This document shows, piece after piece, positions 5,501 to 11,315 of a DNA stretch of 11,315 nt. How positions within the stretch are numbered: the stretch's first letter is position 1; each line of letters begins with the position of its first letter. The DNA comes from Pavlovales sp. CCMP2436 (lineage: Eukaryota; Haptophyta; Pavlovophyceae; Pavlovales). A program made the translations under genes and the position numbers. Location of the stretch: contig MU632130.1 of assembly GCA_026770615.1 (NCBI GenBank), positions 11,392 through 22,706 of the forward strand. The letters run 5' to 3'. Under the pieces are notes generated by a model. That model searched no databases and was not told where the DNA came from. It worked only from the letters and a program-made list of their open reading frames with translations.

Positions 5501-7896
5501 TAAGGGGGACGCGTCTCATCCGGAAGTGGACGGGGCTCGCCGACGTGATGTGGCGGCGCGCGCGCACGGCCAAGGCCGACAAGGAGACGTGGGCGACGGT
5601 GCGCCTCTCCTGCCTGACCGTGGGCTACGCGGCGCTCAAGCCCTCCCCGGGCGCGCTGTCCGGATGCACCCTCGTGCTGCACGCCTCGGGCGACGCAGAG
5701 TCCGCCTACGCCGCGGTCGAGTACGCGGTGGCGGCGCAGCGCGTGCTGCTGCGCGACGGTGGCGAAGCGAGCTCGCACGTGCTCGTCGTCGACATCTCGC
5801 GCCTGCTCGCCGACGCCGGCGGCTCGGTCGACGCGGCGCTCGCGGCGGAATGCGCGAGCGGCGAGATGGGTAAGGCAGTGGGCAAGCCGCTGGTGCGCAC
5901 CCTCGAGAAGCTCTGCCTTAGAAACACCACGCTGCTCGCGCACGGCGCGGTTGCGCAGCTCGCGCTCAAGCTGCTGGGTGCGGAGGGTGGCCGCTGCTTA
6001 CCAGGCGGCACTATCGTGCGCTGCGTGCTGCTGCCCCCTCGATCGGCGCGGGCTGTGTTAACGCCGTGCTCGCCCGGCCGGCCGACGGCGCGCGCGCTGT
6101 GGCCAACGGCCCCGAGGCGCTGCCGGTCGACCTCGTCTTCGAGTCGGTCGCGATGCGCGACCGGCGCGAGGCGGCCATCCGCCACGCCTTTCCCGCGGGC
6201 GGCGCGCTCGTCAGCCCGCCGAGCGCAGCAGGCGTGCCGCCGTGGCACGCTGCGCTCGCGCTCGCCTCCGGACTGGGCGCCTCGTCCGGATCCGGCGCGC
6301 AGCTCCTCACGCAGCTCGACGCGGAGGTGGAGGCTGACGGTGCCGCCTCTTTGCGCTATGACGCCGAACGCGTCGACGAGATGGGGCGCTCGCTCTGGTT
6401 CGCAGAGCTGCGCGTAGAGATGTCGCGCTTTACCAAGCAGCACGAGCTGCGCGCCACCGACGCGAGCGCGCTCTGCTCTGCCGAGCTCGTGGCGTGCTCG
6501 CCCGAGGACAGTGCGACTGACGACCTCTCCGCCGCGGGCGCCGATGGCCCAGACGCCGCCGCGCCTGTCCTCGCGCCGGAGACGGCGGCACCCGCACCCG
6601 CGCAGGAGGACGCGGCGGGCAGCGTCGTGGGCGCGCTGATACTGCGCGGCAACCTGATGGTGCTCGTGCGCTCGCTCGCCGCGCCGGCGGACTGGGCGGG
6701 CATGCGCATCCCAACGGTGGTCGCGCGCGCGGGCGAGAGTGCGCTCGACGCGGCGATGCGCGCCGTGGCGGAGCAGTGCGACATCGACTCGAGCGGCGAG
6801 CTGCTGCCACTGCCCGAGCTCCTTCCCGTCGCCCTCTACCCGGCGCGCGGGTGGCCCCGACGCGCCTGATCCCGCTCTACGCGCGGGACGCGCCGCCGCC
6901 GGGCCCGCTGGAGGACGCGGACATGACGGACGGCAAGGACTGCTACGACTGATACACGTGGCACCGCGCGATCAAGGCCCTCGGCAAGGATGCGCGCGCG
7001 ATCGACGCGCTCCGCACGTTCGCGAGCGCGCTGCGCGCTGCATCTGCCGCCAGGGCCGTGGCGAGCAAGCGGGGAGGCGTGTTTGGGCAGGAGAGCTTCT
7101 CGATGGTCGCTGCCGCTCGGGGGGGCGCGGACAAGGAGGGGGCGGCTGGGGCGGGCTCGTCGAGTGATCGCTTTGCGGTCTTGAGCGCGGCGCTGAGCGA
7201 AGGCGCGAGCGCCTCGTGCGCGCAGGCCAAGACGGCGGGAACGGCGGGGCCGCCCGCGCGCACAGCCGCTTCCGTCCGGGGGGGGCAAGGCCACCGCCAA
7301 GCCCGCAGCCACGCCCGCCGAGGCGCCCGCGGCCAGCGCCAACGGCCACGCGGCGCCGAGCGCGCAGGCGCAGCCGCCGAGCCCCGCCGGCCTGCCGGTC
7401 ACCCTCGCCCCGGGCGCAGCACGGGGCCACGCCATCGCTGCACGCCCTGCTCGCTGCCGCCGCCGAGGCCGCCTCCGCCGCTGCGCGCGCCGCCGAGGCG
7501 GCTGCTTGCGTGGCGAGTGCGCTGGCGGGCGCGGCGGCGGCCTCGCTCGCCGGGCAGGCAGCCGCGCACAGCGGCGCAGGCGTGCCGGGCGCGCCGTGGA
7601 GCTCGGCCGGCCACGGGTCACTGCCCGGCACGACGGTGGGGGTTGCGCGCGCGGAGCTCGCCCCCTCCGCGCCGGGCGTCTCCGCCACCGACGCGGAGCT
7701 CGCGCTGCGCTCCGCCCTCTCGGAGACGCGGCTCGACGCGCACGGCGGGCGGCGGCAACGGGCGTATGGCAAGCTACCCGTGACCGTGCTCTCGGGCTTC
7801 CTGGGCGCGGGCAAGACCACCGTGCTGCGGCACGTGCTGCAGAACCGCGAGGGGCTGCGCGTGGCCGTCATCGTGAACGACATGGGCGAGGTGAAC
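5501..7896 (+). CDS. N-terminal part of a Nudix-like/CobW fusion protein
   Basis: GC-rich host coding sequence of about 800 codons, read through several breaks. The reading starts at TTCAG/TAAGG, which looks like a splice acceptor; the first in-frame ATG is 5548. Residues 1-200 ([17 protein letters not shown], then [20 protein letters not shown]) are a domain I do not recognise. At about 6620-6840 comes a Nudix-like fold ([16 protein letters not shown], box remnant [15 protein letters not shown]). An Ala/Pro-rich linker follows. Near 7770 the CobW GTPase domain begins ([16 protein letters not shown], then [12 protein letters not shown]); Walker A is at 7795-7821. Frame changes are needed at C5 (6034), GGG (6849), G8 (7278) and GGGG (7423), and there is a TGA at 6950-6952. 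It could be a pseudogene, or an intact gene with sequencing errors. The single-gene reading is an inference from continuous frames. Confidence 0.6.
6620..6850 (+). other. Degenerate Nudix-like domain
   Basis: The order of elements matches Nudix hydrolases: a first strand with [15 protein letters not shown], then [16 protein letters not shown], then a helix [14 protein letters not shown] leading into AEQCDI. In the canonical box the helix carries REUxEExGU; here the residues are RAVAEQ, so the metal-binding glutamates are mostly missing. The domain is probably non-catalytic and used for binding. The similarity is by eye and only moderately certain. Confidence 0.45.
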
Positions 7897-8031
7897 GTTG
7901 TATATTACAGGAGGCGCCCCGTTGTAACGCCTGCCGTGCGGCACCCGCCACGCCCTCCGCGTGACTACGTGACACCGCTAACCTGAAGCCCCTCCCCCTT
8001 CCCCTCCCCCTTTTCTTCCCTGTTCGTTCAG
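7897..8031 (+). other. Intron-like gap in the CobW domain, missing exon
   Basis: Coding similarity stops after VNDMGEVN (about 7896) and resumes at 8032 with PVAETFTF. The 3' end is an excellent acceptor: a long C/T tract followed by TTCGTTCAG. A clear donor is not visible (GTGAAC at 7891 or GTTGTA at 7897). In CobW/COG0523 proteins about 60-70 residues lie between these two points, including the GCICC metal motif and the ESTG(I/A)SEP switch. None of that can be read in these 135 bases, so an exon has been deleted or lost in assembly. Confidence 0.6.
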
Positions 8032-8973
8032 CCGGTTGCGGAGACGTTCACCTTCGTCGACGAGGCGGGCATCTCGCTGGGGCACGTGGCCGCCCTCGAC
8101 ACGCTCGTCACGGTGACCGACGCGTCCGTGCTTCTCGACGAGCTGGGCTCCGCCGAGCTGCTCGCTGGCAGGGGCTGGCAGGCGGCCGAGGGGGACGCGC
8201 GCTCCGTGGCGGGCCTACTGTGCGAGCAGCTGGAGTTTTGCAACGTGATCGTGCTCAACAAGTGCACGCTTGGCCGGCTGCGCGCACTGCTCCGTGTGCT
8301 CAACCCGCACGCGCGCGTGCTCGAGACCACGCGCGGCGCGGTGCGCGTGTCTGACGTGCTGGGCACGGGCGCCTTCAGCCTCGGCGCGGCGGAGGCGCAC
8401 CCCGCCTGGCTGCTCGAGGCGCGCGAGGGCGAGCACCTGCCCAAGTCGGAGGAGTACGGCATCTTTTCTTTCACCATCCGCGCGCCCGTCCCCTTCCACC
8501 CGGCCAGGCTCGCCGAGGCCGCCGATGAGATGTGCGCGCGCACGGGCGCACTGGGGGTCCTCGTGCGTGCCAAGGGGGTGGCGTGGCTCGCAAGCCGACA
8601 CGCGCGGCAGGCGACGCTGGCGCTGGCCGGGCGGCGCTTCTCTATGGAGCCGGGCCCGCCTTGGTGGGACGCCATCGATCGCGAGGCGTGGCCCGAGGGG
8701 CTCGCAGGGGACCTCAAGCCGCTCTGGCGCGAGCTGCACGGCGATCAGCAGAGCGAGGTCGTCGTGATCGGCGTGCTGATGGACCGCGCCGCAGTCGAGG
8801 CGCGGCTGCGGTGCACGCTGCTCACCGAGGCCGAGATGGCCACCGGGCCCGAGGCGTGGGCCGCCGAGCTTCCCGACCCCTTCGCCGACGCCAGGGACGC
8901 GGCCGAGACCGTCGAGGCCGCGACGGCGGCGGAGCACGCGCTCGAGCACGCGGAGGAGGCCCACGAGCACTAA
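8032..8973 (+). CDS. CobW/COG0523 metallochaperone GTPase, C-terminal exon
   Basis: An uninterrupted 313-codon frame from the splice acceptor to TAA at 8971-8973. It carries the second half of the CobW G-domain (PVAETFTFVDEAG, then DTLVTVTDASVLLDEL, then EFCNVIVLNKCTL), followed by the CobW_C domain (EEYGIFSFTIRAPVPFHP, then VAWLASRHARQ, then PPWWDAIDREAWPEG, then EVVVIGVLMDRAAVEARL). COG0523 proteins are GTPases that deliver or store zinc and related metals. The G4 motif, normally NKxD, reads NKCT at 8257-8268, and the following few residues are shortened, so guanine recognition may be impaired. The C-terminus is His-rich (LEHAEEAHEH), fitting metal binding. It ends 87 bases from the stop of the gene on the other strand. 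Confidence 0.85.
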   Translation, partial: PVAETFTFVDEAGISLGHVAALDTLVTVTDASVLLDELGSAELLAGRGWQAAEGDARSVAGLLCEQLEFCNVIVLNKCTLGRLRALLRVLNPHARVLETTRGAVRVSDVLGTGAFSLGAAEAHPAWLLEAREGEHLPKSEEYGIFSFTIRAPVPFHPARLAEAADEMCARTGALGVLVRAKGVAWLASRHARQATLALAGRRFSMEPGPPWWDAIDREAWPEGLAGDLKPLWRELHGDQQSEVVVIGVLMDRAAVEARLRCTLLTEAEMATGPEAWAAELPDPFADARDAAETVEAATAAEHALEHAEEAHEH

Positions 8974-9060
8974 CTCACGCGGTGGGCTGGTCGTTATGAA
9001 CTCTTCTATATAATGGAAACATTTTATGACTAAGTTAGTGATGTATTCACTCGATCTCAA

Positions 9061-9888
9061 CTACAACGGACATGAGCTTGGCCTTACAGTTACAGTTAGC
9101 TCACGCTGGCAAGATACGAGCCGTCGGTACCGCTCTGGGTGCGCGGACAAGTCCTCGACCCGCAGTGACGCGCGGAGGGCGCCCACGTCGGGCCGGGCGT
9201 TGCTGGCGAAGTGCACGCGCACAGCCTCGCCCGCGAGCAGCGGCATGCAGTTGCGGTCGAAGTGGCCGTCCACGCCGGCGGTGAGCGTCACGAAGAGCGC
9301 GGTGCAGCTCGAGAGGAGGGTCACGGGCGTGCACCACCTCGGACGCGTAGGGCCCGCCTCCCCGTACGTCTCGCCCTCACACGCGCCGGGCTCGCCCACC
9401 TCGGCGAGGATATGCGCGCGCGGCAGCCGCGCGAGCCTCGTGGGCGGCACGAGCAGCTCGGCGTGCGCGCTCAGGCTCGGCCCGGCGCGCTTCGCCGCCG
9501 GCGGGCGCGTGTCGCGGACGGCCAGCGCAAGGAAGGGCTCGGCGGGTGCGAGGCCGGCGAGCAGGTGCGGCGGCAGCGCGAACCAGACCAGTGCGGGGCC
9601 GGGGGGCAGCGCGAGGGAGACAACGGCCGAGCGCGGCGCTCCGTCGCACGGCTTCACGTCGGCGTCGGAGTGGCATGTCTGCCGGCCTTGGCCCGGGCGG
9701 CAGAGGCGGCGGCCGCGGTGTCGACGCAGAGGTCTAGCCGGTGCGCGCCGAGCTCGACCGTTACGTTGTGCGCCTCGCGCGCGTCCGAGCGCGAAGCACA
9801 CGCCGTCCATCCCGCATGCCGCCAGCACATCTGCGAAGAGGTGTTGGCGCAGCCAGTGGTGCGACGCCTTCCAACGACCGCCGAGGAG
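9061..9888 (-). CDS. Beta-mannosidase (GH2), last exon
   Basis: Terminal exon of a lysosomal-type beta-mannosidase, which removes beta-linked mannose from the ends of N-glycan fragments. It begins after a splice acceptor (TTATTCCCAG) with LLGGRWKASHHWLRQHLFA, matching the family's GG(R/K)WK..H motif. It continues with the C-terminal beta domains (SAVVSLALPPGP, then ALFVTLTAGVDGHFDRNCMP, then LLAGEAVRVHFAS) to TAG at 9061-9063. About 100 bases (roughly 9680-9785) read correctly only in a neighbouring frame (REAHNVTVELGAHRLDL), so two compensating one-base indels are present. Catalytic glutamates of GH2 lie in upstream exons outside the window. The tail after DLSAHPERY is about 20 residues longer than I would expect. 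Confidence 0.82.
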   Translation of the reverse strand, partial: LLGGRWKASHHWLRQHLFADVLAACGMDGVCFALGRARGAQRNGRARRAPARPLRRHRGRRLCRPGQGRQTCHSDADVKPCDGAPRSAVVSLALPPGPALVWFALPPHLLAGLAPAEPFLALAVRDTRPPAAKRAGPSLSAHAELLVPPTRLARLPRAHILAEVGEPGACEGETYGEAGPTRPRWCTPVTLLSSCTALFVTLTAGVDGHFDRNCMPLLAGEAVRVHFASNARPDVGALRASLRVEDLSAHPERYRRLVSCQRELTVTVRPSSCPL

Positions 9889-10344
9889 CTGGGAATAACA
9901 GTGTAACGACATATAAATATATAATAACCAATATTAATCATAATGACGATCAAAACGATACTAAATAGAACAAGGACAGTAATGATATATATGCCAGCTT
10001 GAATCACCATCAGTAATGTAATGATAATATTCATTGCAATAATAGCAATGTTATTATTATTATGTTATTATTATTATTAATCATGATTATACATTACTGG
10101 GTGTGAGCCACCTTCCAACGCAGAGGAGCTCGTAGAAACAAAATTATTGTATAATCATATTATTATATGATCATATTATTATATCAACGTATTATTATGC
10201 AATAGTAATTGTTACATATACCTATAAGAATGAGAATGAGAATGATAATAATAGTATAGGCGACCATTATTGTTATCACGTTATGATTTTTTGCGTTACT
10301 TCTACTTGTGGGAGAGGTATCTTTATTATTAATATTTATGAAAC
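9889..10344 (-). other. Beta-mannosidase intron, AT-rich
   Basis: Flanked by a donor GTTTCA next to 10345 and an acceptor TTATTCCCAG next to 9888. Both splice sites are in phase 0. The intron is mostly A+T with ATT/TAT microsatellite runs and a 16-bp tandem repeat near 10150-10195, in strong contrast to the GC-rich exons. It contains a partial copy of the start of the downstream exon at 10099-10140. Confidence 0.7.
10099..10140 (-). repeat. Partial copy of the last exon's start within the intron
   Basis: The stretch matches 9856-9900, the acceptor and first bases of the last beta-mannosidase exon. Shared words are CCTTCCAACG and AGAGGAGCT/CGAGGAGCT on the plus strand, with a 5-base gap between them. 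It is non-functional as an exon because the reading is short and diverged. Confidence 0.55.
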
Positions 10345-10425
10345 CTGGCCGTGTGTGCGCGAGGGGCCGGGGGAGGAGGAGTACTCGAGGGTGCCCCACC
10401 CACCCGTCGGCCAGATCTCGTTCAG
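10345..10425 (-). CDS. Beta-mannosidase, internal exon
   Basis: An 81-base exon (27 codons, phase 0 at both ends) reading LNEIWPTGGWGTLEY and then SSSPGPSRTHGQ. The first part is the family's highly conserved QLN(D/E)IWP...W...EY motif. The exon lies between an acceptor of twelve C followed by AG on the minus strand and a donor CAG/GTTTCA. It joins in frame to IWQ of the exon at 10870-10969 and to LLGGRWK of the last exon. The frame and motif leave little doubt, though it is too short to find by ORF length. Confidence 0.8.
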
Positions 10426-10869
10426 CTGGGGGGGGGGGGAGGGCAGTTGGTCAAGCGGGGGTCAAGGGTTGTCAAAGGGTTGTCAGTGGGTAGGAGTAAT
10501 TGGTCAGTGGGAGGAGGCAGAGAGGGAAAAGAGGGAGGGAGAGAGAGGGAGGGAGGGAGGGAGGCAGGATAGCCAACGGGGAAAAGAAGTCCGAACTGTC
10601 GGAAGGTAGGAGGAGGGAGGGAGAAGGATGGGGGAAAGAGGGAAGGAGGGAGTGAGGGATGGAGGTGAGGGAGAGAGGGAGAAGGAGAGAGAGGGAGTGA
10701 GGGAGGGAGTGAGAAGGAGAGGGAGGGAGGAAGTGGGAGCGCGACTGTCCGGATTTTTTTTTGGAATTTTTTTTGGATTTTATGCGTAATTGTTTCTTGG
10801 AGCAGCTGCTAGATCAGCAAACCCACAATAATCACGAAAAGCTTAATAGCAATACGAATAGTAACTAAC
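10426..10869 (-). other. Beta-mannosidase intron with polypyrimidine tract
   Basis: Donor GTTAGT next to 10870 and a C-run plus AG acceptor next to 10426. From about 10430 to 10740 the plus strand is almost all G and A (GGGA/GAGA repeats), so the pre-mRNA carries an exceptionally long C/U tract. Runs of T lie at 10756-10776. A diverged copy of the 3' end of the upstream exon lies at 10806-10823 (15 of 18 bases match 10870-10887). Confidence 0.7.
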
Positions 10870-10969
10870 CTGCCAGATCAGCGAGCCAAGCGCGTTGCAG
10901 CTGCGCTGCGAGGCGATCTCCGCGTGCAGCGCCAGCGCCTGCGCCAGACTGCACAAGCAGAGCTGACGC
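10870..10969 (-). CDS. Beta-mannosidase, upstream internal exon
   Basis: A 100-base exon reading RRQLCLCSLAQALALHAEIA, then SQRSCNALGSLIWQ. This fits the beta-mannosidase stretch just before the LN(D/E)IWP motif, where families read (L/Y)..Q..A(L/I)..E...R...(N/S).(L/F)G(S/A)L.WQ. The donor is CTGGCAG/GTTAGT at 10870. The proposed acceptor is TTTTAG/G at 10970-10971; a CAG six bases inside is an alternative. The 5' half of the exon exists in two further copies to the right. Confidence 0.75.
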
Positions 10970-11040
10970 CTAAAAGCTCGCTCACCCTAATATTTAGAAA
11001 TAAGTAACATATAAGTAATATAATTATATGAAGAAAATCG

Positions 11041-11099
11041 CTAGTGCCTGCGCCAGGCTGTAGAGATAGAGCTGCCGCCTGAAGGCTCGCTCGCCCTAA
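11041..11099 (-). repeat. Extra copy 1 of an exon start (59 bp)
   Basis: Matches 10932-10990 at about 47 of 59 positions without gaps. It includes the acceptor (CCTTCAG/G) and the first codons, RRQLYLYSLAQALA, which look closer to a typical beta-mannosidase than the joined copy does. Similarity stops at GCACTAGCG, and no donor follows, so it cannot serve as a full exon. Confidence 0.7.
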
Positions 11100-11160
11100 T
11101 GTTTATAGAATTTATAAATATTGAAATAATGAAATAATGAAATAAAAGTAATAAAAATCG

Positions 11161-11219
11161 CTAGTGCTTGCGCCAGGCTGCACAAGTAGAGCTACCGCCT
11201 GAAGGCTCGCTCGCCCTAA
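11161..11219 (-). repeat. Extra copy 2 of an exon start (59 bp)
   Basis: Matches 11041-11099 at about 53 of 59 positions, exactly 120 bases away, and 10932-10990 at about 49 of 59. The reading is RR, stop, LYLCSLAQALA, so one codon is a TAG. Both extra copies break off at the same base and are followed by an A/T-rich spacer. Confidence 0.7.
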
Positions 11220-11267
11220 GTGTCAGGCTACGGATCCAGCGTGGTGCTGGTCTGGCCGCAGACACTG

Positions 11268-11295
11268 ACTGGACTATCAGTGGTTGATAACCAGT
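11268..11295. repeat. Hairpin near the right edge
   Basis: ACTGGACTATCA and TGATAACCAGT can pair over 10 bases around a GTGGT loop. No T-run follows and the sequence is not tRNA-like. Function is unknown. Confidence 0.4.
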
Positions 11296-11315
11296 CCGGG
11301 CGCAGAGCCGGATTC

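Noticed and set aside
457..6952. TGA read as tryptophan
   Set aside because: TGA at 457 and 6950 might replace Trp, but TGG is used normally for Trp in the same frames, and a TAA also interrupts the LamG gene.
9026..9898. Plus-strand ORF opposite the last beta-mannosidase exon
   Set aside because: The minus strand has clear GH2 motifs and splice sites; the plus-strand product is Ser/Arg-rich with no features.
5497..9912. Many long Arg/Ala-rich open frames on both strands of the GC-rich genes
   Set aside because: These are shadows of the CobW and beta-mannosidase frames: low-complexity Arg/Pro/Ala sequence with no family features.
10283..10609. Plus-strand ORF across the purine tract
   Set aside because: It is the antisense of a beta-mannosidase exon and intron and translates into Gly/Arg/Glu low-complexity sequence.

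Overview
The window looks like nuclear DNA of a GC-rich unicellular eukaryote, most likely a microalga (haptophyte or similar). This rests on a spliced beta-mannosidase gene with very GC-rich exons and AT-rich introns, a eukaryote-style multidomain CobW-family protein, and virus-like AT-rich genes next to them. The exact taxon cannot be read from the sequence. Two kinds of coding DNA are present: GC-rich host genes (about 5500-8973 on + and 9061-10969 on -) and an AT-rich block with intron-free but broken reading frames (about 110-4745).

Layout. Bases 1-110 are a short GC-rich flank. Bases 112-3851 (+) hold one long, decayed gene for a protein built of repeated LamG/concanavalin-A-like beta-sandwich domains. 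It is split by two in-frame stops and about six frame changes, and its 5' end is cut off at the flank. Converging on it from the right, on the minus strand, are two small AT-rich genes: a broken one at 3860-4083, and a second whose 5' part (4603-4707) and probable 3' part (4151-4245) are separated by a GC-rich island. Both small genes start directly after the same AT-rich leader motif, which looks like a shared promoter. This block is best explained as a remnant of an integrated algal DNA virus or virus-like mobile element, although no capsid, polymerase or integrase gene is in view.

Bases 4746-5500 hold no convincing gene. They contain a foldback (MITE-like) element with 38-bp arms, three 20-bp tandem repeats beside a TATA box, an 82-bp-spaced direct repeat and a 10-bp tandem repeat that runs up to the next gene.

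Bases 5501-8973 (+) read as one host gene: an unrecognised N-terminal domain, a degenerate Nudix-like domain, an Ala/Pro-rich linker and a CobW/COG0523 (G3E GTPase, metallochaperone) domain with a His-rich tail. The reading needs several one-base corrections at G or C runs plus one stop codon. The GTPase lacks the segment that should hold the CxCC and switch motifs. Bases 9061-10969 (-) are the last three exons of a lysosomal-type GH2 beta-mannosidase, tail to tail with the CobW gene. Its introns carry partial copies of neighbouring exon ends, including two extra copies of the start of one exon near the right edge.

The host genes are unrelated in function (metal handling and N-glycan breakdown). 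Because one-base indels at homopolymers occur in both host genes and in the virus-like gene, part of the damage may be sequencing error rather than decay.
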